DNA of 41,632 nt from Chlorobiaceae bacterium (GCA_013334925.1 JAAXWP010000008.1:17875-59506); one strand, 5' to 3'; positions 1 through 7,870 are shown, counted from the first letter of the stretch. Program-made: numbers and translations. The notes: generated by a model from the sequence alone, not told the origin.

Positions 1-223
1 TCGAGAAGGTCAAGAAATCGCGCAAGAATTCGGGTAGTTTCGACGTCAGGAGAAAATGACGGCGGAAGCTGAAAAAGATGTGCACCCTGTTTTTCTCCAG
101 GCAGCGAGCTCAGGTGGTAAAAATGCATCGCATACCAGCCAAGGCGATCGGACACCCGGATTCCGGCAGGGTAAAACACCTGTTTCCAGCGCGGGTAATC
201 CCTACGAAGAATTCGTTGGCCAT
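1..223 (-). pseudogene. DUF72 (YecE-like) gene remnant, frameshifted, runs off the left edge
   Basis: Minus strand. AGGAGG precedes ATG at 223, and the first codons read MANEFFVGI, a typical DUF72 opening, but this frame stops at 110-112. A second frame is open from just after the start to the window edge. It reads YPRWKQVFYPAGIRVSDRLG, then WYAMHF, and later GAHLFQLPPSF, which are DUF72 landmarks in the right order. Between WYAMHF and LFQLPPSF only about 17 residues remain, where intact members have roughly 80, so there is also an in-frame deletion. One frameshift plus one deletion implies a decayed gene. The second frame has no start codon of its own after an upstream TAA. The family call is from remembered motifs; the function of DUF72 proteins is unknown. 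Confidence 0.6.
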
Positions 224-525
224 GGCGACCTCCTGACAGGAGTGGAAGTTATTGATCCAGAGACTATAGGACGCAAATGAATTCCAGGACAAGTCTGTTA
301 TCCTGAACGAAGTGAAGGATCCATCTTCAATCCTGAAAATATTTTATGGATTGATACTTTGAACTGCAGGCATAATAAGCAGATGGTATGTTGAACGACA
401 GCTTGCAACGCTCTATCCTGGTCAAGAAACTTCTGCCTGTTCGAGCTTGTTTTTATTGTAGTTGAGCACTGTCAACAGGATTTTTGAACGACAACAGACA
501 ACAGACAACAGACAACAGAACAACC
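224..525. other. Intergenic, no gene seen; REP-like fragment
   Basis: No ORF with coding character. Around 297-322 the sequence TCCTGAACGAAGTGAAGGAT resembles a widespread dispersed repeat; a related copy, CTGAGTGAAGCGAAGCATCC, lies at 41175-41194. The last bases before the next gene are a heptamer array, listed separately. Confidence 0.5.
490..519 (+). repeat. 7-base tandem array (ACAACAG, about 4 copies)
   Basis: Four consecutive ACAACAG units sit directly before the ATG of the metallopeptidase gene, in the place where a Shine-Dalgarno sequence would be. No purine-rich SD is visible between the array and the start codon. Confidence 0.85.
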
Positions 526-1218
526 ATGTTTTTCGATCCAACATATTTCCTTTTCGCCCTTCCACCGCTCCTGCTCGGTTTATGGGCTCAGTTCAAGGTT
601 AAATCGGCCTTCAAAAGGTATTCGCAGGTTCCAACCCAGTCGGGGATCAATGGTGCCCAGGCAGCTTTACGCCTGCTCCAGAGAGGCGGCCTGGGGAATG
701 TCGAGGTTGAACAGACCGAAGGCATGCTCTCCGATCATTACGATCCAAGAAGCAAAACCCTTCGCCTGAGCCCCGATGTCTACAGTCTCCCGAGCATTGC
801 CTCGGTTGGAGTGGCTGCCCATGAGGCTGGACATGCACTGCAGGACAAAGCCGGTTATTCTCCGTTGCAGCTTCGATCATTTATGGTTCCTGCCGTTTCG
901 ATCGGAAGTAATCTCGGTCCGATTCTCTTCATGGTCGGTCTGTTCATGCACGGTACGCTTGGAAGCTCGCTGGCGTGGGCAGGTATCATCCTGTTTGCCG
1001 GAGTCGCACTGTTCGCACTGGTAACTCTGCCGGTCGAATTCGATGCGAGCCGCAGAGCCAAAGAGCTGCTGGTGTCCCAGGGAATCGTTTCGCAGCGAGA
1101 GATGGAAGGGGTGAACGCCGTACTCGATGCTGCAGCCCTGACCTACGTCGCGGCAGCAGCACAGGCGATTTCACAATTGCTGTACTACATCACGGTAATG
1201 AACCGAAGAAACGACTGA
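526..1218 (+). CDS. Neutral zinc metallopeptidase, YugP family
   Basis: Integral-membrane zinc peptidase of the YugP/Zn_peptidase_2 family (about 230 aa, the usual family length). The zinc-binding HEAGH motif is at residues 99-103. Residues 3-20 form an N-terminal membrane segment, two further hydrophobic segments follow around 125-170, and another lies near the C-terminus. ATG at 526 (MFFDPTYF) is chosen because homologues start there. The frame extends upstream to a TTG at 484, but that extension only translates the ACAACAG array. The gene is convergent with the thioredoxin gene, separated by a REP-like palindrome. The physiological substrate of this family is not established. Confidence 0.85.
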   Translation: MFFDPTYFLFALPPLLLGLWAQFKVKSAFKRYSQVPTQSGINGAQAALRLLQRGGLGNVEVEQTEGMLSDHYDPRSKTLRLSPDVYSLPSIASVGVAAHEAGHALQDKAGYSPLQLRSFMVPAVSIGSNLGPILFMVGLFMHGTLGSSLAWAGIILFAGVALFALVTLPVEFDASRRAKELLVSQGIVSQREMEGVNAVLDAAALTYVAAAAQAISQLLYYITVMNRRND

Positions 1219-1223
1219 ACAAG

Positions 1224-1319
1224 CTGGGGTCAGGCCTTGCATAAGTTGCACGAAGCGCAACTTATGCAAGGCCTGACCCCAATCCGCACAATCTGCAATA
1301 TGCAAGGCCTGACCCCAGC
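1224..1319. repeat. REP/BIME-like palindromic element
   Basis: Arms at 1225-1249 and 1257-1281 are a perfect 25-base inverted repeat (TGGGGTCAGGCCTTGCATAA then GTTGC) with a 7-base loop. A third, partial copy of the right arm (TGCAAGGCCTGACCCCAG) lies at 1301-1318. Three copies of one palindromic unit in about 95 bases are typical of REP clusters. It lies between two convergent genes and could also end transcription from either side, though no T-run follows. Confidence 0.85.
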
Positions 1320-1349
1320 ATTTCTGCTGCCTTCAATTTCTTCCACGCC

Positions 1350-1658
1350 TCAACCTCCCAGCACCTTGAGCACCTCCTGACGAAGCTGCTGGTAGGGCAA
1401 TGCCCCTGCAGTTCACCACTTCAGAACTCCTTTCTCGAAAAGCATGAGCGCCGGAATACCCTGGACCTGGAAACGTGCGGCAACATCCGGTTGTCGATCA
1501 ACGTTGACCTTGACCACGGTCAGGCGACCTGAAAACTCTTTCGCAAGTTGCGCCACCGTTGGAGCGACCATCTTGCACGGTCCGCACCAGTCAGCCCAGA
1601 AATCGATAAAGACAGGCAAATCACTCGTTCTGATAAGTTCGTCCAATGTTTTCGCCAT
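1350..1658 (-). pseudogene. trxA: Thioredoxin gene interrupted by an in-frame TGA
   Basis: Thiol-disulfide reductase of the thioredoxin fold. The active site WCGPC is at residues 24-28 and the cis-proline (GIPA) is at residue 69. Translation stops at TGA (1413-1415) after 81 residues, in the middle of the last beta strand. Reading past that TGA, the same frame continues with TAGALPYQQLRQEVLKVLGG and stops at TGA 1350-1352, giving a normal length of about 102 codons. One base change (CGA or AGA to TGA) explains it. The product would be a truncated protein lacking the last strand and helix, or a full one by readthrough. Selenocysteine is unlikely because this position is normally an arginine or other surface residue and no SECIS-type context was recognised. 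It lies 9 bases after the OsmC-like gene, so the two are probably cotranscribed. A sequencing error cannot be excluded. Confidence 0.8.
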
Positions 1659-1667
1659 GGCAGTATA

Positions 1668-2081
1668 TCAGGTTAAGTTGGCAGTCCATGAAATCTTGCA
1701 GCCGCTGTTCCTGAGTATGGCTGCAACCGAACAATATTTGTCCATCGACAGCCCGACAGCCTTTTCGAAATCTTCTCTCGGACAGTCCGGACTTGTAAGC
1801 TCGTAGTGAATCGAAATCGAGGTAAACACCCGAGGATGAGTTTCAGCACGTTCAGCTTCAACTGAAGCAATCAGCGAATCGATCTGCCTTCTTTTTTTGT
1901 TAAGAATGGCAATGATGTCAATAATCGAACAGGAAGCAAGCGATTCAAGCAGAACCACTACAGGTGAAGAGGCACTTCCGGTGCCATGATACTCCGGAGA
2001 GGTATCGAACAGCGTGACACAGCCGTTCGGGTCGGATCCACGCAGAGGCATGGTTCCTGAAAAAGTCACAGAAGCTCTCAT
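1668..2081 (-). CDS. OsmC/Ohr family protein, YhfA-like
   Basis: 137 aa, the usual OsmC length. The two conserved redox cysteines are present: C51 in LESLASCSIID and C117 in DKYCSVAAIL. The KKRRQ stretch after the first helix is like YhfA-type members. OsmC/Ohr proteins reduce organic hydroperoxides through these cysteines; the YhfA branch is poorly characterised. The start is ATG at 2081 (MRASVTF); the frame extends further upstream, but those residues have no family counterpart. It lies 9 bases upstream of the thioredoxin gene, which fits a thiol-redox operon. Confidence 0.8.
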   Translation of the reverse strand: MRASVTFSGTMPLRGSDPNGCVTLFDTSPEYHGTGSASSPVVVLLESLASCSIIDIIAILNKKRRQIDSLIASVEAERAETHPRVFTSISIHYELTSPDCPREDFEKAVGLSMDKYCSVAAILRNSGCKISWTANLT

Positions 2082-2316
2082 GATGGGTTGTATTACGGAT
2101 TGAACTGATTCAATAAACCAAGGCCGTGGATTTACCGTTTCGTTTCTTCTGACAAGTTGTTTATCGTTATGCCGAAACACAGCTCCCGGATTCAGTGCTG
2201 TAAAGCTCTTTACTGAAACTTATAAAGTTTTGGGAGAGTTCATCTTGGACGTTGAACACATTCCATGTCTCCCTTGCACATGATCTCATAAGGGATAAAC
2301 AATCGATTCATTGCCT

Positions 2317-2766
2317 ATGAACGACGTCCTCGCAAAATCGAGAAAAATCTACGTCACCAGAAAAATCGAATTCAACGCAGCCCATAGGCTATTCAATCCG
2401 GAGCTGTCTGAAGAAGAGAACCAGCGTATCTACGGTAAATGCAGCGGCCTGTATGGACATGGCCATAATTATGTGATCGAGATCACCCTTTCAGGAATCA
2501 TAGATCGCACTACCGGCTACCTCTTCGATCTGAAAGCTCTCAAAGCCCTGCTTGAAGAGGAGATTGTCGCCAGGTTCGACCACCGTCATCTCAATCATGA
2601 GGTGAAAGAGCTCGAACGAAGCGTTCCGACTACAGAGGTACTTGCTGTCACCATCTGGGATATTCTCGAATCACGACTTGAAACCATCACCAACAAGGAG
2701 GTTTCCCTCCATGAAGTCAAAATCAATGAAACAGGAAAAAACAGTGTCAGATATCTTGGAGAATAG
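2317..2766 (+). CDS. 6-pyruvoyl-tetrahydropterin synthase / QueD family protein
   Basis: 149 aa T-fold enzyme. Zinc histidines are H23 (FNAAHRL), H48 and H50 (GHGHNY); the catalytic cysteine is C42; the FDHRHLNH and PTTE motifs follow. The product is either 6-carboxytetrahydropterin (queuosine route) or 6-pyruvoyl-tetrahydropterin (biopterin route). The spacing here is C-x5-HGH-NY, which I associate with biopterin-forming PTPS, whereas QueD typically has C-x3-HGH. Green sulfur bacteria are known to make a glycosylated threo-biopterin (tepidopterin), and the GTP cyclohydrolase I gene overlaps this gene by 56 bases, so biopterin synthesis is the favoured role. ATG at 2317 is preferred over the TTG two codons upstream. 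Confidence 0.85.
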   Translation: MNDVLAKSRKIYVTRKIEFNAAHRLFNPELSEEENQRIYGKCSGLYGHGHNYVIEITLSGIIDRTTGYLFDLKALKALLEEEIVARFDHRHLNHEVKELERSVPTTEVLAVTIWDILESRLETITNKEVSLHEVKINETGKNSVRYLGE

Positions 2767-3400
2767 CCGTACCCGGAGCAGAAATCTCATTGAATGCGAT
2801 CTGGACGAGTGCTGTGATGAATCTCATGATCATGACGAACAGGTACTCTCCCCCATGGCGGATGCGGTATACAGCCTGCTCGAAGGTGTGGGTGAAGATC
2901 CGGAAAGAGAAGGGTTGCTGAAAACCCCTGAGCGTGTCGCCCGCTCCCTGCGTTTTCTGACCAGCGGCTATCGCCAGGATCCTGAACAGCTCCTGAAAAA
3001 GGCCGTCTTTACCGAATCATACGATGAAATGGTTCTGGTCAAGGACATCGACATCTATTCGATGTGCGAGCACCATATGCTCCCGTTTTTTGGTAAAGCC
3101 CATGTAGCCTACATCCCGGATGGAAAGATCGTCGGACTATCCAAGATTCCGAGAGTGGTCGAAGTATTTGCCCGTCGCCTTCAGGTGCAGGAGCGTCTCA
3201 CCCAGCAGATCCGCGACGCCATCCAGAGTGTGCTCTGTCCACGCGGTGTTGGTGTGGTCATCGAAGCGACCCACATGTGCATGGTTATGCGAGGGGTCGA
3301 AAAGCAGAACTCCGTAACAACCACTTCGGCGATGTCGGGCGAGTTCCTCTCCAACCAGTCAACCAGAAGCGAGTTCCTTCGCCTGATCGGCTCCAGATAA
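2711..3400 (+). CDS. folE: GTP cyclohydrolase I
   Basis: Converts GTP to 7,8-dihydroneopterin triphosphate, the first step to folate and biopterin. 229 aa. Zinc ligands are C119 and H122 in MCEHHMLPF and C190 in ATHMCMV, as in type IA enzymes. The N-terminal 45 residues form an acidic, Cys/His-containing extension ([16 protein letters not shown]). ATG at 2711 follows AGGAGG at 2696-2701 and lies inside the 3' end of the PTPS gene, so the two are translationally coupled. ATG at 2729 is an alternative start. The gene is followed by a long hairpin. Confidence 0.95.
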   Translation: MKSKSMKQEKTVSDILENSRTRSRNLIECDLDECCDESHDHDEQVLSPMADAVYSLLEGVGEDPEREGLLKTPERVARSLRFLTSGYRQDPEQLLKKAVFTESYDEMVLVKDIDIYSMCEHHMLPFFGKAHVAYIPDGKIVGLSKIPRVVEVFARRLQVQERLTQQIRDAIQSVLCPRGVGVVIEATHMCMVMRGVEKQNSVTTTSAMSGEFLSNQSTRSEFLRLIGSR

Positions 3401-3407
3401 GGGAAGG

Positions 3408-3471
3408 CAGGGACGATGTTAACTACACTAACGTTTCTTCAGAGTAGTTAGTGTAGTTAACATCGTCCCTG
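3408..3471. terminator. 25-bp perfect inverted repeat between convergent genes
   Basis: Arms at 3408-3432 and 3447-3471 are perfect complements over 25 bases (CAGGGACGATGTTAACTACA then CTAAC), with a 14-base loop, followed by TTCATTTTTT. It lies 8 bases after folE and 9 bases before the end of the convergent hydrogenase protease gene, so it can act as a bidirectional terminator. Its length and perfection also fit a mobile REP-like repeat. Confidence 0.7.
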
Positions 3472-3480
3472 TTCATTTTT

Positions 3481-3942
3481 TCACAGCCAGCTCTCAAGCA
3501 CTTCCCTGCCCATCTCCACCGCCCGCTCAAGGTGCCCGCGCATGACATCACTCAGGCCACCACCAAGATCCAGGTTATGCGGAGGTGCACCGATCAGAAC
3601 GATCTCTTTCGGCTCCCGTCCATGCAGTTTAGCCACCCCAAGCAGTTCGCTCAGTCCCATCTGATGCGCTGACATCTTGCGATGAATGAAGGCTGGAAGC
3701 TCCTCTTTGGCATATTTATAGACCTTCGGCTCGAACTCCACGGGTATGATGGAATCAAACACCAGCAGAGCATCACAGGACTCGAAATAGTCGAGCAGGT
3801 ATATTCCCTGGGTACCACCGTCGACGAAGGTGACCGATTCAGGATATGAACCGCTCGCCTCGAGAGCCCGTATTGCTTCCACACCGAAGCCTTCGTCACC
3901 AAACAGAATGTTGCCAAGACCGACAACGTTGATCTTTTTCAA
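3481..3942 (-). CDS. hupD: Hydrogenase maturation protease (HupD/HyaD family)
   Basis: Peptidase family M52, which removes the C-terminal extension of the [NiFe] hydrogenase large subunit after nickel insertion. The signature GLGNILFGDEGFGV starts at residue 8 and includes the metal-binding Glu17; an Asp in LLVFDSIIP and a His in SAHQMG follow. TTG at 3942 gives 153 aa, normal for the family, and puts the signature where it belongs. The frame continues to ATG at 4041, but that part translates a 9-base tandem array and is probably not coding. Its target, the large subunit gene 5054-6772, carries a 15-residue extension. It is separated from the structural genes by a terminator and a repeat, so it probably has its own promoter. 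Confidence 0.88.
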   Translation of the reverse strand: MKKINVVGLGNILFGDEGFGVEAIRALEASGSYPESVTFVDGGTQGIYLLDYFESCDALLVFDSIIPVEFEPKVYKYAKEELPAFIHRKMSAHQMGLSELLGVAKLHGREPKEIVLIGAPPHNLDLGGGLSDVMRGHLERAVEMGREVLESWL

Positions 3943-3993
3943 TTCTCTCTCACTGCTGATTATTTGTAAAACAGATCTTTCGAAACTTCTATG

Positions 3994-4029
3994 ATGGGTC
4001 ATATGGGTCAGATAGGTCTTATGGGACAT
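3994..4029. repeat. 9-base tandem array (ATGGGTCAT-like, 4 copies)
   Basis: Units ATGGGTCAT, ATGGGTCAG, ATAGGTCTT and ATGGGACAT follow one another without gaps just upstream of the maturation protease gene. Related ATCCGACC units occur on to about 4080. No function is visible. Confidence 0.75.
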
Positions 4030-4142
4030 ATGTGATGTCACCTGCCCGACTCATCCGACCTTTTCGTTCCATCCGACCCAGTCCCCCTTTAAACGAAAAA
4101 GGAGATACTGTCCACCCCATCTCACCTTATCGAACTTTCTGA

Positions 4143-4280
4143 TCGCTCATCTATCAAACGTCGTGAGCGGCAGGAGTGCAAGGCGTACGGAGCACAGAAA
4201 CCGGAATGTACAGATACGTACATGAGGATGTCGAGCACCGCACAACGCAGCAATTCTGTCGCGCAACAGTTTGAGAGATG
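4143..4280 (+). repeat. Dispersed structured repeat, copy A (about 135 bp)
   Basis: Matches copy B (22207-22345, opposite strand) over about 120 bases, including the cores GGAATGTACA, GTACATGAGGAT and TCGAGCACC. The ends are inverted repeats of each other: GCTCATCTATCAAAC at 4145 and GTTTGAGAGATGAGC at the right end. The terminal sequences differ between copies, but both copies keep their ends complementary, which suggests selection for a folded structure. Nothing in it looks protein-coding. It lies between the hydrogenase terminator and the protease gene. Confidence 0.75.
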
Positions 4281-4289
4281 AGCAAAAGA

Positions 4290-4323
4290 AAAGCCCGTCA
4301 TCCATTCGCATATGACGGGCTTT
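4290..4323 (-). terminator. Rho-independent terminator of the hydrogenase operon
   Basis: A 12-bp perfect stem, AAAGCCCGTCAT at 4290-4301 with ATGACGGGCTTT at 4312-4323. It lies 32 bases after the cytochrome b gene and ends in CTTTTCTTTT on the minus strand. Confidence 0.9.
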
Positions 4324-4354
4324 CACTCAATGCACGTTACTACTTCAAAGAACA

Positions 4355-5041
4355 CTAAATCGCGTGTTCATCCTCCACCTTGTGTTTGTAACCGGTGATG
4401 ATGGAGGAGGTAACGCTGGTTCGGTCCACGACATCGTGACGGAACACCGCATACAGATGCACGATCACGTAGAACGGGAAAATCCACGCCACCACATGAT
4501 GAGCGAAATGCAGGTTGTAGCTGCTGCCGAAAAGCGGAAGTAACCAGCCGAACACTGCGTCTGTGAAGCCGCCAGGACGATTTTCACCGTACATGGCCAT
4601 GCCGGTCAGGATCATGAACGTCGAACCGCAAAAGATGAAGATAAAATGGGCTAACGCGGCAACCGGGTTGTGCCCGACATAGTTCGGCTCGTCTTTCCTG
4701 AGGAACAGATAGGAAGCCACCTGCTCTTTGAATGGAGCTCCCCACCATTTGGGAGACCACGGCCTGAAACCGCCAAACTTCGCATACTGGTCATCCGAAA
4801 GCAACGCATAGTACAGGCGGTACAGAAAGTTGCCAATGAAGATAAATGCCACACAGTAGTGAACATATCTCCACATGACAAAATTGTGCTGCCAGACTGC
4901 CTCGCCCAGCGGCGGATTGAGCACTGGCGAGGCAATGTAGAGGCCTGTGACCATGAGAGCTACAATACACAGGGCGTTGACCCAGTGATACACCCTGACC
5001 GGCAGGCGCCATACATAGATTTCCTCGATTAATCTACCCAT
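4355..5041 (-). CDS. hupC: [NiFe] hydrogenase b-type cytochrome subunit
   Basis: 228 aa diheme membrane cytochrome that anchors the hydrogenase and passes electrons to the quinone pool. Four hydrophobic segments are visible (about 20-40, 60-80, 130-150, 185-205). Candidate heme histidines lie in VYHWVN (19), RYVHYCV, LHFAHHVVAW and VIVHLYAVFRHD. ATG at 5041 follows GGAGA at a suitable distance. It lies 12 bases after the large subunit gene, completing a small-large-cytochrome operon. Confidence 0.93.
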   Translation of the reverse strand: MGRLIEEIYVWRLPVRVYHWVNALCIVALMVTGLYIASPVLNPPLGEAVWQHNFVMWRYVHYCVAFIFIGNFLYRLYYALLSDDQYAKFGGFRPWSPKWWGAPFKEQVASYLFLRKDEPNYVGHNPVAALAHFIFIFCGSTFMILTGMAMYGENRPGGFTDAVFGWLLPLFGSSYNLHFAHHVVAWIFPFYVIVHLYAVFRHDVVDRTSVTSSIITGYKHKVEDEHAI

Positions 5042-5053
5042 GTCGGTCTCCGT

Positions 5054-6772
5054 TTAGACGATGGTTACCTTGGTGATCTCATTTCCGTTCATGTCGAAGA
5101 CATGTGATGCACACGCAAGGCATGGATCGAAAGAGTGAACGGTCCTGAGAATTTCGAGTGGTTTCGATGGATCGATCATCGGAGTCCCCTTCAGCGCGGC
5201 TTCATAAGCACCGGAGTTGCCACGATTATCCCTTGGCGACGCGTTCCAGGTTGAAGGCACAACGATCTGATACTCATCGATTTTTTCATCCTTGATCCTG
5301 ATCCAGTGACCGAGCGACCCGCGAGGCGCCTCGGTATAACCGAAGCCTTTCGCCTCTTTAGGCCAGGTAGATGGCTCCCAGCGCTCACTGTTGAAGGTCT
5401 TGTAATCACCTTTTTTGATGTTGTCAACCAGCTGATCATAGAAATGGCGCATAAAGCCTGCGGTCTGCTTGCATTCGATACCACGGGCTGCCGTACGGCC
5501 AAGCGTTGAGAACAGGGCTTCCGGACCGACCTCGAGTTTACCGAGCACCATGCCAACCGTGTCCTTGATCATCGGATCGCCTTTGGCGTAAGCGACCAGC
5601 ACGCGGGCAAGCGGGCCAACCTCTACCGGATGCTCCTTCCAGCGGGGCGTCTTGAGCCAGCTGTACTGCTTGTCGGTATCGAGGAATTCGAACGGAGGCT
5701 TTGGACCGGTATAATTCGGCTTGGTCTCTCCTTCCCATGGATGCAGCCCCTTGTCTGCCCCTTTCGTGTAGGAGTACCAGCTGTGGCCGATCTCCTCCTT
5801 GATCTGGGACATGTCTCTCGGATCGACATCGATGACGGTAGAGAGATCCTTATTAAGAATGATACCCCTCGGCCAGAGCAGTGATTTGTAGTCGTGAAGG
5901 TTGGTCTCCGGGAAATCACCATAGCTCATGAAGTTGCCGAGACCACCACCATAGAGCCAACCTTTGTAATAACCTGCAATGGCAATGAGATCAGGTATGT
6001 AGACCTGATCAATGAACGTCTGGGTGTCGTCAATGATCTTCTTGACCATGGCGAGACGTTCGATATTGATCGCCGTATCGCTGTTTGGATCAATGGCGCA
6101 GGCCATACCACCGACAACATAGTTCGGATGCGGATTTTTGCCACCGAAAATAGTCTGGATCTTGACGATCTCCTTCTGGAAATCGAGCGCCTCAAGGTAG
6201 TGAGCTACCGCAATGAGGTTGACTTCCGGAGGGAGCTTGTATGCCGGATGTCCCCAGTAACCGTTCGAGAAAATACCCAGCTGACCGCTTTCAACGAAAG
6301 ATACAAGACGCTGCTGCAGGTCCTTGAAATATCCGACAGAGGATTTTGGCCAGGAAGAGAGACTCTGTGCAATCTCGGAAGCCTGCTTCGGATCTGCCTT
6401 GAGTGCACTGACAACATCGACCCAGTCAAGGGCATGCAGATGATAGAAATGCACCAGATGATCCTGTGTGTGCTGGGTTGCTTCCATCAGGTTTCTGATG
6501 ATCCTGGCATTGGTCGGGATCTCGATGCCGAGTGCGTCTTCGACGCAGCGGACGGAAGCGAGCGCATGCACCGTAGTACAGACACCGCAGATACGCTCGG
6601 CGAAAGCCCAGGCATCACGCGGATCACGCCCTTTCAGAATCACCTCGATACCTCGCCACATCGTACCGGTGCTGTATGCCTCCTCGATAACGTTGGCGTC
6701 ATTCATTTTCGCCTCTATTCTCAGATGTCCCTCGATACGGGGAATCGGATCGACAACTATTTTCTTGGCCAT
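5054..6772 (-). CDS. hupL: [NiFe] uptake hydrogenase large subunit
   Basis: 572 aa catalytic subunit holding the Ni-Fe(CN)2CO centre. N-terminal ligands are C62 and C65 in RICGVC, C-terminal ligands are C551 and C554 in DPCLACASH. The 15 residues after H557 are the extension removed by the maturation protease. Length and motifs fit group 1 membrane-bound uptake enzymes. It oxidises H2 on the periplasmic side, because the partner small subunit carries a Tat signal. It sits 18 bases after the small subunit gene in one operon. Confidence 0.96.
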   Translation of the reverse strand: MAKKIVVDPIPRIEGHLRIEAKMNDANVIEEAYSTGTMWRGIEVILKGRDPRDAWAFAERICGVCTTVHALASVRCVEDALGIEIPTNARIIRNLMEATQHTQDHLVHFYHLHALDWVDVVSALKADPKQASEIAQSLSSWPKSSVGYFKDLQQRLVSFVESGQLGIFSNGYWGHPAYKLPPEVNLIAVAHYLEALDFQKEIVKIQTIFGGKNPHPNYVVGGMACAIDPNSDTAINIERLAMVKKIIDDTQTFIDQVYIPDLIAIAGYYKGWLYGGGLGNFMSYGDFPETNLHDYKSLLWPRGIILNKDLSTVIDVDPRDMSQIKEEIGHSWYSYTKGADKGLHPWEGETKPNYTGPKPPFEFLDTDKQYSWLKTPRWKEHPVEVGPLARVLVAYAKGDPMIKDTVGMVLGKLEVGPEALFSTLGRTAARGIECKQTAGFMRHFYDQLVDNIKKGDYKTFNSERWEPSTWPKEAKGFGYTEAPRGSLGHWIRIKDEKIDEYQIVVPSTWNASPRDNRGNSGAYEAALKGTPMIDPSKPLEILRTVHSFDPCLACASHVFDMNGNEITKVTIV

Positions 6773-6790
6773 GCCTTGAGCTCCCTTGGT

Positions 6791-7870
6791 TTACTTTTCT
6801 GACTCTTTATCATGCTGCTTCTTCTTCACCGCGGTCACAGCTGCATGAGCAGCTGCGCCGGCAGCGGCCGCACCGACAGCGACAACACCGATCTGATCGG
6901 CAGTCGTATCCGTTCCGAGGAACGAAACATCCGCAAGCCTGGTGTAGAATGGTCCTTTATCCCAGAAGCCCGGTTCCGAACAACCAATACAGGGATGTCC
7001 CGAACCGATCGGGAAGCTGGTACCTTCATTCCACTGAATCTTCGAACATGAGTTATAGGTCGTCGGGCCCTTGCAACCCATCTTGTACAGGCACCAGCCC
7101 TTTCTGGTCGACTCCTCGTCGAAACCGCGAACGAACATGCCAGCATCGTAGAATGCTCTGCGATAACACTTGTCATGAATCCTGGTCGAGTAGAACGCTT
7201 TCGGTCTTCCCATCCTGTCAAGTTCAGGAAGTGTACCGAACGTATGGACATGGGTGATCACCCCAGTCATAACCTCGGAGATCGGAGGGCATCCCGGAAC
7301 CTTGACAATCGGCTTGTCCTTGATAATCTTGTCGATCGGAACCGCACCGGTAGGATTCGGATCCGCATTCTGCACACAACCGAACGAAGCACAGGCACCC
7401 CAGGCAACGACTGCGGCTGCTCCGGCTGCAGTCTCCTTCAAGACATTAAGGAAGGAGTCGCCCCCCGTCATGCAATAAACACCATCGTCTTTGGTTGGAA
7501 CATTCCCTTCGACGGCAAGAATGTACTTCCCATTGTACTCCTTCATGATTTTCTTCCTGACATCCTCGAGCTGATGGCCTGCGGCTGCACTCAGGGTGTC
7601 GTCATAATCGAGGGAGATCATGTTGAACAGGATATCTGCCATAACCGGATGCGAAGACCGGATAAACGACTCCGTGCAGCAGGTGCACTCGAGACCATGG
7701 AGCCAGATAACCGGTGTACGCGGTTTGTTTTCCATGGCATGAATAACCTTCGGCAGAAGTGCCGGTGAGAGACCGAGCGAGACCGATGTCAGGCTGCAGA
7801 ATTTGAGGAAATCCCGGCGGGATATTCCCCTGGATTTGAACACTTCTGCGAATGTTTGCTGGGCTGGCAT
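6791..7870 (-). CDS. hupS: [NiFe] uptake hydrogenase small subunit, Tat-exported
   Basis: 359 aa FeS subunit. A twin-arginine signal SRRDFLKF is at residues 18-25 with a hydrophobic stretch up to about 40, so the assembled dimer is exported folded. The mature part has ECTCCTES for the proximal cluster and further cysteines in [19 protein letters not shown] and [12 protein letters not shown]. An alanine-rich segment near the C-terminus is a membrane anchor, followed by a charged tail. ATG at 7870 is preferred to GTG at 7876 because GGAGGTGTTA precedes it. It is the first gene of the hydrogenase operon. Confidence 0.95.
   Translation of the reverse strand: MPAQQTFAEVFKSRGISRRDFLKFCSLTSVSLGLSPALLPKVIHAMENKPRTPVIWLHGLECTCCTESFIRSSHPVMADILFNMISLDYDDTLSAAAGHQLEDVRKKIMKEYNGKYILAVEGNVPTKDDGVYCMTGGDSFLNVLKETAAGAAAVVAWGACASFGCVQNADPNPTGAVPIDKIIKDKPIVKVPGCPPISEVMTGVITHVHTFGTLPELDRMGRPKAFYSTRIHDKCYRRAFYDAGMFVRGFDEESTRKGWCLYKMGCKGPTTYNSCSKIQWNEGTSFPIGSGHPCIGCSEPGFWDKGPFYTRLADVSFLGTDTTADQIGVVAVGAAAAGAAAHAAVTAVKKKQHDKESEK

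Noticed and set aside
1413-1415. Selenocysteine codon in the thioredoxin gene
   Set aside because: The position is not a redox residue in thioredoxins and the CxxC site is intact elsewhere; a nonsense mutation is simpler.
5894-6802. 302-codon plus-strand open frame
   Set aside because: Antisense to the hydrogenase large subunit gene, which has all catalytic motifs.
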